Shown here: positions 16,964-24,569 of the stretch, piece by piece
Layout: each line of letters begins with the position of its first letter
Numbering within the stretch: the first letter of the stretch is position 1
Assembly: GCF_012911895.1 (NCBI RefSeq)
Contig: NZ_JAAXCV010000007.1
Span: 1-44,174, forward strand
Direction: 5' to 3'
Length of the DNA: 44,174 nucleotides
Source of the DNA: Bacillus sp. RO3
GTDB lineage: Bacteria > Bacillota > Bacilli > Bacillales > Bacillaceae_B
Notes under the pieces: model-generated
What the model saw: the letters and a program-made list of their open reading frames with translations, nothing else
Told to the model about the DNA's origin: nothing
Databases searched by the model: none
Program-made: the position numbers and the translations under genes

Positions 16964-17358
16964 TTCACCAGAACCTGACCAACAGCTGACTGATCAAACG
17001 AAAGCGCTGTTTGATCTTTCCATTGCTTCGGGATGAATACGAGTGGATGGTCAACGGATACACTCATTTCAAATTTTCCGTTAGCATCCATGGGGGAGAT
17101 GGTTACCCCTTTATATGAGATTACTGAACTTGATCCTAGAGCATTTTTCACCGTATTTTCTGCTTCTATACTATCTTTAGTGGCTGAATAAGTCTTGGCT
17201 CCTTCATTTACAGCTGTTTTAACAGTATATACAGCATAACCCGTGGCTACGACTTGCCATAAAAGGAGGAAGAACATAAAGAAGAAAGGCAGAATACCTA
17301 AAAACTCAAACGTGAGCGCACCATTTTCGTTTTTTATTCTATTAACGAATTTACTCAT
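16960..17358 (-). CDS. tadE: TadE-like pseudopilin
   Basis: A 132-residue protein starting MSKFVNRIKNENGALTFEFLGILPFFFMFFLLLWQVV. The cleavage pattern NG-ALTFEF with Glu at +5 followed by a hydrophobic helix is the type IV prepilin signature that TadE shares with Flp. The C-terminal part is short and soluble (VSYKGVTISPMDANGKFEMSVSVDHPLVFI). Its ATG shares one base with the stop of the upstream DUF4234-like gene (TAATG), so the small membrane genes and tadE/tadG are translationally linked. It is a likely minor component of the Flp fibre. Confidence 0.82.
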   Translation of the reverse strand: MSKFVNRIKNENGALTFEFLGILPFFFMFFLLLWQVVATGYAVYTVKTAVNEGAKTYSATKDSIEAENTVKNALGSSSVISYKGVTISPMDANGKFEMSVSVDHPLVFIPKQWKDQTALSFDQSAVGQVLVK

Positions 17359-17795
17359 TACAATTCTCTCCTCATTCCTTCTAACCTATTGATTTTGAAT
17401 TGGAGGTACCAAACATTAAAAAGAACTAATAACCAAGGTTTAAAAACTCTTTCCTCTACATGTTCTTCTATCATCTCCCTTGCTCTAAATATTGAATAAT
17501 AAAGGCACCCAACAAAATAAAAGGAGATAATCAGATCATAACTATCAAGAACAGCTATTCCATATCCAGTGAACAACGATTCCTTTATAAGGTCATAAAG
17601 CAATGAAATAATTGTGAATACCAAGAAAAACTTCCACCATCTACTTGGGATTCTATTTTTGGGATTTATCTTATTAAAGGAGTTTTTTCTTGAAATAAAC
17701 CAATAGGCATAATAGATTCCAAACGTCATAATAGATATAGGAATAAGGAAAAATAAATTGGTTTTCTTAAATAAATTAGTATGTGTATGATGCAT
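17358..17795 (-). CDS. small membrane protein, DUF4234-like
   Basis: A 145-residue protein with three or four predicted membrane helices. The beginning FFLIPISIMTFGIYYAYWFISRKNSFNKI resembles the DUF4234 pattern (P..iT.GIY..YW), and the end KPWLLVLFNVWYLQFKINRLEGMRREL is a common ending of such proteins. Function is unknown. Start ATG at 17795 has GGAG upstream. It lies directly before and overlaps tadE by one base. The region is visibly A+T-rich. Confidence 0.7.
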   Translation of the reverse strand: MHHTHTNLFKKTNLFFLIPISIMTFGIYYAYWFISRKNSFNKINPKNRIPSRWWKFFLVFTIISLLYDLIKESLFTGYGIAVLDSYDLIISFYFVGCLYYSIFRAREMIEEHVEERVFKPWLLVLFNVWYLQFKINRLEGMRREL

Positions 17796-17821
17796 CTTTT
17801 CACTCCTTTCATATAATCGTT

Positions 17822-18463
17822 TTATTCTTTATGGTATTTAACAGTTAAGAAAATATAGATCAAAGGAGAAAACATGGTATAGATCAAGACCTTCAATGTT
17901 AAATAAACCAATAGGTTATTTTCCATGTTCTCGACGAAAAGTGTGAATAAAAACCAAAGAGCAATGTTTAACGAGATGACAAGAACGAGGTCTCCTAAAA
18001 TTCCGATGTTTTCACGCTTGATCACAGACCAGGTTTTTTTGATTTTAACACCCACCGGGAGCTCTTCAGAAGCGATCATCGGAAATACGAGTAAAAATGC
18101 TAAGGAAAGTAACGTAGGTATAAGAATGAACGGTGCTCCAAATATCATGATTACAAATGAGACAACCGTCACAATCAAGATGAGGAAAAAATTATCTATA
18201 AAACTTATTATGGACGTTTTCATGTTATAGTCCTCATCATTCAGATGTTTCTTCGCCAAAACAAAGAACGGTGGAAATACAACCGTAAAATTGAATAGAA
18301 TCATACACATCCCATACAAATTAGGAGTCGAAAGATACTCAGCATTTAAAAAGTAAACAATGAAAGACTGAATCAAATAACTTACAGGCAAGACTATTAA
18401 TAAGCTTAAAGTAAGGATCTTGACCATATTATGATTCAATATATAAAACGATTCTTTAAGCAT
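17822..18463 (-). CDS. polytopic membrane protein of unknown function
   Basis: A 213-residue, about six-helix membrane protein. The segment VKIKKTWSVIKRENIGILGDLVLVISLNIALWFLF recalls the W.v.k.....lg repeat pattern of DUF975 / glycerophosphodiester-phosphodiesterase-type membrane domains, but I cannot assign it. I choose ATG 18463 because AAAAGG lies 8 nt upstream; a GTG three codons earlier is in frame. It overlaps the preceding gene by 8 bp and precedes the DUF4234-like gene by 26 bp. It may help assemble or anchor the neighbouring pilus proteins; this is inference from position only. Confidence 0.65.
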   Translation of the reverse strand: MLKESFYILNHNMVKILTLSLLIVLPVSYLIQSFIVYFLNAEYLSTPNLYGMCMILFNFTVVFPPFFVLAKKHLNDEDYNMKTSIISFIDNFFLILIVTVVSFVIMIFGAPFILIPTLLSLAFLLVFPMIASEELPVGVKIKKTWSVIKRENIGILGDLVLVISLNIALWFLFTLFVENMENNLLVYLTLKVLIYTMFSPLIYIFLTVKYHKE

Positions 18464-18830
18464 AGTTTTCACCTTTTCGTACTTTTATCTTCAAGTAGAC
18501 TCCCGTAATCACAAGTGCAAAAATCGTACTTAATACCATACTTCGATTGACCGAATCAGGTGATTCCAAAATATAAAACTCAAACACATATGTTCCAGCC
18601 AAATAGTTAATAAAATTAAATGTGACTGTAGCGATATAACAAGAGAAATACGGTGTATCAGGATTAAACATTGGCGCTGTCAGTCCAATTAATAAATGGC
18701 TTATAAGGAACAATAAAATGAATAGTAAACCGATATTGCCTCCATCAAATAACCCAAACAAAAAACCCACTATCATATTTATCATTAAGGGGTAACTGAC
18801 GGTCTTTAATATTCCATTTACATTAACCAA
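18456..18830 (-). CDS. small membrane protein of unknown function
   Basis: A 124-residue protein with about four membrane helices (MINMIVGFLFGLFDGGNIGLLFILLFLISHLLIGL and further segments). Start is a TTG at 18830 with a weak site (GAAGTGG), or an internal ATG. It has no recognisable domain. It overlaps the next membrane gene by 8 bp. A 35-nt inverted repeat separates it from the upstream membrane gene, so these genes may also be expressed at a different level from the main tad genes. Confidence 0.55.
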   Translation of the reverse strand: MVNVNGILKTVSYPLMINMIVGFLFGLFDGGNIGLLFILLFLISHLLIGLTAPMFNPDTPYFSCYIATVTFNFINYLAGTYVFEFYILESPDSVNRSMVLSTIFALVITGVYLKIKVRKGENYA

Positions 18831-18857
18831 AAAACCACTTCTTTCTTAAATAAAGTT

Positions 18858-18892
18858 CCAGGTCACGAATTAGGGTATAATGACCTGGAAAT
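18858..18892. terminator. inverted repeat within the Tad locus (attenuator-like)
   Basis: A perfect 10-bp stem TTCCAGGTCA/TGACCTGGAA around a 15-nt loop, in the only sizeable gap (66 bp) between the membrane genes. On the minus strand it is followed by CTTTATTT, a poor U tract, so it may be a weak terminator, RNA-processing or stability element. Confidence 0.5.
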
Positions 18893-18896
18893 TGCT

Positions 18897-19475
18897 TTAT
18901 ATATCTTTTGGATGCTTCAAAAAAGCAGGGAGGGTTATTTGTAAAAGAGCTGAGAATAAATACAACACCAAGCCATAAGAAATGTTCTTGTTGAAATCAC
19001 TTGCGTTCCCAAAAATGATTAGCATAGGGCCAACGGTTATACATATAAAAACTACAATATGAAAAGCAACACTAAATCGATTTTCAAATGTTCTTGAAAA
19101 AGCTTGAAAAATATTTTCCTTTAAGAAGGTGGTAAGGGCAAAGCCACCCAACCATATTCCTAATAAAAAAAGCCATAAACTATTTCCTTCTTGCCAAAAA
19201 TATTTAATTAATGGCTGAGCAAATAGAAATGAAAGACTAAAAATCAAACAATAACTTTGAATCGAAAAGTATCTTACTTTAAGTTCAACCGACTTCCAAG
19301 CTGCCACAATTATACAGAGTAATATAATGGAAACCACACTGTTCATAATAAACTGTGGAGTATGCCATTCTGGGAGGGCACTAAACAAAAATGTTACGAT
19401 GATAATAGAAACTGCTACATGTGTAATTCTGCTTTCTTTAAAAGAAAGATTGTTCTTTTCATCCAAAAATACCAC
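18897..19475 (-). CDS. polytopic membrane protein of unknown function
   Basis: A 192-residue protein with about six predicted membrane helices, no recognisable domain and few charged residues. The GTG start at 19475 overlaps the end of the repeat/glycine-zipper gene by 17 bp; a TTG six bases upstream of GATGAAAAG is an alternative start. The overlap suggests coupled translation with that secreted protein, which would fit a dedicated membrane partner (export helper or protection protein). This role is inference from the arrangement only. Confidence 0.6.
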   Translation of the reverse strand: MVFLDEKNNLSFKESRITHVAVSIIIVTFLFSALPEWHTPQFIMNSVVSIILLCIIVAAWKSVELKVRYFSIQSYCLIFSLSFLFAQPLIKYFWQEGNSLWLFLLGIWLGGFALTTFLKENIFQAFSRTFENRFSVAFHIVVFICITVGPMLIIFGNASDFNKNISYGLVLYLFSALLQITLPAFLKHPKDI

Positions 19476-21030
19476 CCAATCCCGACTTCAGTTTGTCACC
19501 AAGTTCACTAACTTTATTTCTGATTTTCTTTCCGGTACTTCCTATAAAACGATATGCTTTCTTATATCCCTTTCTAATGCCTCGTTTGAGAGCTTTACCA
19601 GCTTTGGAATCCATAAAGAAATAGGAGCCTATACCAACACCTATACCAGCAATTGCTCCGACAGCAGTTCCCAATCCAGGTACTATAGATCCTCCAACAG
19701 CTCCTGCAGCAGCAGAACCAACGATTGAACCAACGAGAGTCGTTCCAGCTCCTATTGTTACATCTGTAGAAAGATCGGCATAAAAATCAGAAGTATTAAA
19801 CATGCTCTTCTTCGAACCGACAGTATAGTCAATAAATGTTTGACCTGTGGTAAGAGCAAAGTTAACAGGGGCACTTCCTTTAATCATCTGCAAAGGCTTA
19901 AAGACGGATTTATTAAAGATCCATTTTGAAGCATACTGCGGCTTCATCCAACCTTTCTTTTTTATTTCTTCAGTCTTTTTATAAAATGGAACCCATTTAT
20001 CTCTGACACTCTTTTTCAAGCTAGACACAAATCCGTTTAACTTTTTCCCGTCTAAAAACTCATTCCTATTAAAATGATTAAAGTTTCTCTTTCCAGGATG
20101 AATATCCTTGTTGAATCGATCAAGAAACCATTGGCTTACTTTATTATCTACCTTCCTGTCTCCTTGGAGTTTCCAATTCTTTTTGCCATCTTGAACAAAT
20201 TTGTACCCTGCAGAGTGAGCCACCAGACCTTGCACGATGTCATCTGCTGCAAAAAGCATATCAGTTCCCCATCTTTTAGCACCTTTTATAAAAGCCAAAC
20301 CTGTTGATAAAATTGATTCTGCACTGTAATCTCCTGCACTGCTCTTTCCATTAACATCAGAGTTCCCGCTTTCAATTCCGTTCCCGCTATTGCCTGGATC
20401 TCCGCCTTCAATTCCATTACCGTTTCCGTCCGGATCCCCACCTTCTACAGCATTTCCGTTACTGCTTGGATCTCCGCCATCCACAGCCTTACCGTTTCCA
20501 TCAGGATTACCACCTTCAATAGCTCTACCATCTCCATTGGGGTCTCCTCCCTCAACGGCTTTACCGTTACTTCCTGGATCCCCGCCTTCTATAGCTTTCC
20601 CATTTCCATCCACATTTCCTGAGCTGGTTTCACCGGCTCCCGGTGGATCTCCAGGGGAAATCGGATCCCCAGGGGTAAAGCTATCTCCAACAAAAACAAA
20701 GTTGGGAGGAAGCGGAGGAGCATTTGGAATGATGAAAGTTCCGTTAGTCAAAGGAAAATTTTCTAAAATCGGCGTCCCGGAGCTGATGTTCTTTCCATCA
20801 TTATATGAATCTCCCGGAACTATCGCATCTCCCGGCTGGAAGACATCACCTGGTATAAGAAAGCCTCCGCCACTAATAGGGTTCCCTGGACTGATTGCCT
20901 GGCCTGGTTTGATGGGTGTTCCTGGGGTGATAAACGAACCAGCCAAACTGACGGCAGGGAATACATTCCAGAATAATAAAATACTAAGTATCATCAGACT
21001 GAGAAGCTTTGTTTTGTTTATTTTTTTCAT
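19459..21030 (-). CDS. secreted repeat and glycine-zipper protein of the Tad locus
   Basis: A 523-residue protein with a clear Sec signal peptide (residues 1-30, ending SLAG). A PG-rich segment (33-133, many xPGxPIxPG units) comes next, followed by seven tandem 12-residue repeats of the type DGNGKAIEGGDP (141-224). A basic, helical C-terminal domain follows (~235-400, rich in Lys/Trp: KKWNLQGDRK-like). Then there is a glycine-zipper stretch IGAGTTLVGSIVGSAAAGAV...AVGAIAGIGVGIG (~424-468) and a basic tail. Glycine zippers occur in membrane-inserting secreted proteins and toxin translocation domains. I do not recognise the family. The gene sits between the VWA lipoprotein and the membrane-protein block, all on one apparent transcript. 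Start ATG has GGGGTGAG upstream. Confidence 0.75.
   Translation of the reverse strand: MKKINKTKLLSLMILSILLFWNVFPAVSLAGSFITPGTPIKPGQAISPGNPISGGGFLIPGDVFQPGDAIVPGDSYNDGKNISSGTPILENFPLTNGTFIIPNAPPLPPNFVFVGDSFTPGDPISPGDPPGAGETSSGNVDGNGKAIEGGDPGSNGKAVEGGDPNGDGRAIEGGNPDGNGKAVDGGDPSSNGNAVEGGDPDGNGNGIEGGDPGNSGNGIESGNSDVNGKSSAGDYSAESILSTGLAFIKGAKRWGTDMLFAADDIVQGLVAHSAGYKFVQDGKKNWKLQGDRKVDNKVSQWFLDRFNKDIHPGKRNFNHFNRNEFLDGKKLNGFVSSLKKSVRDKWVPFYKKTEEIKKKGWMKPQYASKWIFNKSVFKPLQMIKGSAPVNFALTTGQTFIDYTVGSKKSMFNTSDFYADLSTDVTIGAGTTLVGSIVGSAAAGAVGGSIVPGLGTAVGAIAGIGVGIGSYFFMDSKAGKALKRGIRKGYKKAYRFIGSTGKKIRNKVSELGDKLKSGLGGIFG
20359..20610 (-). repeat. seven tandem 36-bp coding repeats
   Basis: Each unit encodes 12 residues on the plan xxNGKA(I/V)EGGDP. 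Later units drift (NGNGIESGNS). The repeats lie inside the secreted glycine-zipper gene, stay in frame, and would let the linker change length by recombination. Confidence 0.85.
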
Positions 21031-21045
21031 GAACTCACCCCAGTT

Positions 21046-22440
21046 CTATTGACTATTGAGTTGATATTTCTCTTCCAGTGCTTTTTTCGCTTCTTGATAA
21101 TTCTTTTGATTCAACTCTTTTAATTGCGCTTTGAATTCATCAATCTGTTCACCAATCCACTTATGATACTCATTGTTCTTATTTTCTAAATAAACCCTAT
21201 GATCATTACTCATATAACCGAACTCTTTAAAAGTTGAAAGAAGTAAGTTAATCTGAACTCTTTCATCGGTTGCCTTTACATCTTCCTTGGTTATATATTC
21301 GAAGATATCCAAACTGTTTTGGACTTCTTTCAGTTCGATTGATTGTTCTCCTTTTTCTTTCCAATTATCCCATGCTTCAGCAACATTATTTATTTTTTCA
21401 AGTTCTGATTTTAGCCCTGCTTGATCTTCAACATTGGAATAAATCCCCTCGGTAGTATCAGCAATCTCCTTTAGCTGCCTTTGACCTTCATCGTCAACAT
21501 CAAAACCGATTACATTGATGATCGGGTTTAAATTGGAATCATACAGATTCTTTGCTGCCTCTACCGGGTCCTGGTCACACGTTTCAATCCCATCACTTAC
21601 AAGATAGACAATATTTGTATTGTTCTCTCCATTAAACTTTGATAAATCTTTTTGAGCTTCTTTTAGTGCAAGGGATATCGGTGTCCACCCTGTCGGCTTC
21701 ACTTTGTCCAGAGCAGATTGAAATTTGGCAGATTCATAGGTGTTTATTGGATATACGATTTCCGAACTTTTGCAAGAGAGTTCTTTATCAGAATCTGCAT
21801 TGCTTCCCTTATGTCCGTATACTCTCATACCTACTTTTGTACCTTCGGGAAGCTCTTTTACAAAATTCAGGATTTCTTCTTTGGCTGAATCCATTTTTGT
21901 ATTATTTCCTGCGGTTTGAGCCATGCTTCCTGAAGCATCGAGAATAATTTCAACATTAAGATTTTCTTTGAATTGATAACGGGAGTCTTCGATTTCTGGA
22001 TTCCCGAATGATTGAAATTTTAGTTGTTTCATCATTGCTTCTGGACCATTAAAGTCTCTTTGAACCATACTTAGTAGTTCCTGATAATAATAATCAAGTT
22101 CCTCTTGTGACGGGTTTCCTTTAATATCAGGCAAACCTTTAAATCGTTCCACTGCTTTTTCTTTATCTTCTTTCGTTAATAGAGGAATATGTTCGGATTC
22201 TTCACCAACAGGCAGTTCTTCCAATTCTTCATAAGAAGACGGCAGTGGTTTGATATCCAACTTAACGTCTTCCTTTTTTTCATCCTCTTCTTTTTCTTTA
22301 TTTTTCTCCTTAGAAGACTCTTTACTTGTTTCTACTGTCTCCTGAGAAATAGTATCTGCTTTTTCTTGATCCTCATTTCCACAACCGATAATAAATATCG
22401 ATACCCCTAGTATTACAGGCAGTATTCTCTTTAAGTACAT
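21046..22440 (-). CDS. VWA-domain lipoprotein of the Tad locus
   Basis: A 464-residue lipoprotein. The signal ends in lipobox IIGC (Cys20) and is followed by a long Lys/Glu linker. A von Willebrand factor A domain starts around residue 160. The MIDAS metal site is complete: D168-x-S-x-S172 in DASGSM, T250 in KPTGWTP, and D283 in SDGIETCD. A C-terminal helical Lys/Glu region follows. VWA domains bind protein ligands through the metal ion. VWA proteins are recurrent partners of Tad-type loci, where they may act as adhesin or assembly factor; that role here is inferred from position between flp and tadE. ATG 22440 has GGAGG upstream. Confidence 0.88.
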   Translation of the reverse strand: MYLKRILPVILGVSIFIIGCGNEDQEKADTISQETVETSKESSKEKNKEKEEDEKKEDVKLDIKPLPSSYEELEELPVGEESEHIPLLTKEDKEKAVERFKGLPDIKGNPSQEELDYYYQELLSMVQRDFNGPEAMMKQLKFQSFGNPEIEDSRYQFKENLNVEIILDASGSMAQTAGNNTKMDSAKEEILNFVKELPEGTKVGMRVYGHKGSNADSDKELSCKSSEIVYPINTYESAKFQSALDKVKPTGWTPISLALKEAQKDLSKFNGENNTNIVYLVSDGIETCDQDPVEAAKNLYDSNLNPIINVIGFDVDDEGQRQLKEIADTTEGIYSNVEDQAGLKSELEKINNVAEAWDNWKEKGEQSIELKEVQNSLDIFEYITKEDVKATDERVQINLLLSTFKEFGYMSNDHRVYLENKNNEYHKWIGEQIDEFKAQLKELNQKNYQEAKKALEEKYQLNSQ

Positions 22441-22465
22441 TTGTCTGCCTCCTAAAAATTATGAA

Positions 22466-22672
22466 TTAGCCTACCATGTCTGTGATTTTCTGGAATATAT
22501 TACTAATTATTGTTGTAATACTTCCTTTGCTATCACTTACTGCAGTAGAAACAATCCCTAATACTAAGATCAGTAATGCAGCGAGTCCAAGCCACTCAAG
22601 TGACTGTGCTCCTCTTTCATTTTTCACCGGCATCGTTAATTTAACGTAAAGCTCTGTTAATTTGTTCATCAT
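22466..22672 (-). CDS. flp: Flp-like major prepilin
   Basis: A 68-residue protein: basic leader, then ERG-AQSLEWLGLAALLILVLGIVST. Gly at -1, Glu at +5 and an uninterrupted hydrophobic helix are the hallmark of type IVb/Flp prepilins, and the small size matches Flp. After cleavage the mature pilin would have about 47 residues. It comes right after tadC, behind AAGGAGAG. It is the likely structural subunit of the fibre made by TadA/B/C. No prepilin peptidase gene is present in the window. Confidence 0.85.
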   Translation of the reverse strand: MMNKLTELYVKLTMPVKNERGAQSLEWLGLAALLILVLGIVSTAVSDSKGSITTIISNIFQKITDMVG

Positions 22673-22705
22673 GATCTTTTCTCTCCTTAAGTTGTTTTAT
22701 TTTGT

Positions 22706-23638
22706 TTACTGAAACATCTGTAGAATATTTCGGTTTTCACTAAACATATTTATAATCATTAAACCGCCAATAAGGATCAAGGCTGAGGGAAGAACGAGAA
22801 AGGTAGTTATAAGCGTTACCTTCGGTGATGCTTTCGCCGCTTTTTCTTTGATCATTTCTTTCTTGATTTTTCTCATTTCCTCAGCTTGCAGTTTAAATGT
22901 TTTTGAAATTGGAACACCAAGGCGTTCGCCTTGAATCAATGATTTAATAAGTAGCTGGAACTCCCTGCTGTCGTTCCGTTCTAAGAGAGTTTGATACGCT
23001 TCCCCCCTCGGAACCCCTACACTTAATTCTTGGATGAACCGACCAAATTCTTCTTTGATCGGTCCTTCAAAATAGGGTACGATATCTTGCAGAGCTTGGT
23101 TAAGCCCCACTCCCGCTTGAAGAGTGACACTCATGGTGTCAAGGAAGTCTGGAAGCTGGAACGATAAATCTTCCTGCCTCTTCTTGGCTTTACCATTTAA
23201 CCAGAGAATGGCCCCTCCATAACCTGCAATGGGATATAGGATAACAGCAACTTGTGAAAACGGCAGCTGTAAAACCAGGCATATTCCACCTATTATCATT
23301 CCGATTACCAGAAAGAACATCTTTAATCCTTGGAATCTCTCAACAGTCAAGCCGTATGGATGTCCCGCTTTGATTAATAGCTTATTCACTTCGTGATCTT
23401 CACTGAAAAAATTAACCCGCTGGCCGATTGCTGTGAAATCATCTGCATATCCGAAGATTTTGGTTAGGATCTTTTCTTTTCTCGTAGCCTTTTTTTCGAA
23501 AGAATCATAGATAAAGGTTTTTTGTGCTACCTCTATTATTAATTCGTTTTTTGTCACTATATAAGAATAGAAGCTTCTTAAGCTTAGCCCTAAGAATAAT
23601 AGAGTCAGTATTAAAAAAATTACGATTAATCCATCCAC
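22706..23638 (-). CDS. tadC: TadC-like pilus inner-membrane platform protein
   Basis: A 310-residue T2SSF/GspF-type membrane protein, second platform subunit. A hydrophobic N-terminal helix, then two helices near residues 110-150, and the T2SSF segment with QLPDFLDTMSVTLQAGVGLNQALQDIVPYFEGPIKEEFGRFIQELSVGVPRGEAYQTLLERNDSREFQLLIKSLIQGERLGVPISKTF, ending in a C-terminal helix. GTG start at 23638 behind AGGGTG, 4 bp after tadB. It works with TadA and TadB to drive pilin extension from the membrane. Confidence 0.9.
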   Translation of the reverse strand: MDGLIVIFLILTLLFLGLSLRSFYSYIVTKNELIIEVAQKTFIYDSFEKKATRKEKILTKIFGYADDFTAIGQRVNFFSEDHEVNKLLIKAGHPYGLTVERFQGLKMFFLVIGMIIGGICLVLQLPFSQVAVILYPIAGYGGAILWLNGKAKKRQEDLSFQLPDFLDTMSVTLQAGVGLNQALQDIVPYFEGPIKEEFGRFIQELSVGVPRGEAYQTLLERNDSREFQLLIKSLIQGERLGVPISKTFKLQAEEMRKIKKEMIKEKAAKASPKVTLITTFLVLPSALILIGGLMIINMFSENRNILQMFQ

Positions 23639-23642
23639 GCCA

Positions 23643-24569
23643 TCACACCCTAATGTTGGTAACCTTTCGAACTAAGAAGAATGTCAAAAAGGTCCCTCCT
23701 ATGAATAGGAGCAAAAGAATAACACCCAGACCTGTAAATAAAGGATCAAGGAAACCATCAATGATGTTGTTCATCATTAAGACAAGAAAGATTGGAATGA
23801 CAGGGACGATATATGCTACATATCTTTGTTCCGCAGTCATGGTCTTGATTTCCTGCATCAGGATCTTCCTTTCTTCCAGTGTCTGACCCATTTCATCCAG
23901 TACGGAATACAGATTACCCCCTGCCTTCTTTTGAATGAGTATGGTAGCGACAAATAACTTGAATTCTCGATTATCGACCCTTTTCTCCATCGATCGGATG
24001 GCAGTGTTAAAATCAATACCTAATGAAATTTCCTGGGCCAGTCGTTTAAATTCACTCTTTGCAGGTTCACTTATTTCTTGAGCCGCAAGCTGGACCCCCT
24101 GATTAAGAGTCATCCCTGACCTCGTTGCGTTTGCAAGAAGCCTGCATATCTCAGGCAATTGCTGGGCAAGACGCTGTTTAACGATATTTTTCCTCAACAA
24201 GAACATAAGTCTCTTTCCACCTTCAAGAAACATAAGGGATACAAAAATGCTAATAAGAAAATGAAGGTTAAAGAAATTGCCAAGTACAACAACAAATCCC
24301 ATAAGGGCTACCACCTGTGCTCCAAAGTACTCAGATGGCGTCAATGGAATGTTGGCAGCTCTAAGCTTTTCATAAATAGGCTGCGCTGTCTCTGTACGGT
24401 CAAACCGGTTCCCCAGAAGTACAATATAGCTTTTTCTCTTTTCGCCATTGCTATAGAAGTCGTGAACTTTCCTTCTCCACTCCCTCTTTTCTTTCCTGTA
24501 TTCGAGGAAAAAATTCAATGCGATCATCAATACCAAAGTAGCCAGTGTAGTGACAATAGCTGCAATCAA
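23643..24569 (-). CDS. tadB: TadB-like pilus inner-membrane platform protein
   Basis: A 308-residue T2SSF-type protein. N-terminal helix (1-19), paired helices around residues 85-125, and the motif LPEICRLLANATRSGMTLNQGVQLAAQEISEPAKSEFKRLAQEISLGIDFNTAIRSMEKRVDNREFKLFVATILIQKKAGGNLYSVLDEMGQTL, which is characteristic of TadB. The start is a TTG at 24569, part of TTGA overlapping the tadA stop, with GGAGGTGA upstream. TadB and TadC form the membrane base on which the ATPase acts. Confidence 0.92.
   Translation of the reverse strand: MIAAIVTTLATLVLMIALNFFLEYRKEKREWRRKVHDFYSNGEKRKSYIVLLGNRFDRTETAQPIYEKLRAANIPLTPSEYFGAQVVALMGFVVVLGNFFNLHFLISIFVSLMFLEGGKRLMFLLRKNIVKQRLAQQLPEICRLLANATRSGMTLNQGVQLAAQEISEPAKSEFKRLAQEISLGIDFNTAIRSMEKRVDNREFKLFVATILIQKKAGGNLYSVLDEMGQTLEERKILMQEIKTMTAEQRYVAYIVPVIPIFLVLMMNNIIDGFLDPLFTGLGVILLLLFIGGTFLTFFLVRKVTNIRV

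Noticed and set aside
20359..20610. Tandem 36-bp repeats that could suggest a CRISPR array
   Set aside because: The units are contiguous coding repeats without spacers and stay in frame.
20390..21052. Long plus-strand frame of 220 codons rich in Pro and Ser
   Set aside because: It is the antisense of the repeat/PG-rich gene; the repeats make an open frame on the other strand. No RBS and no known family.
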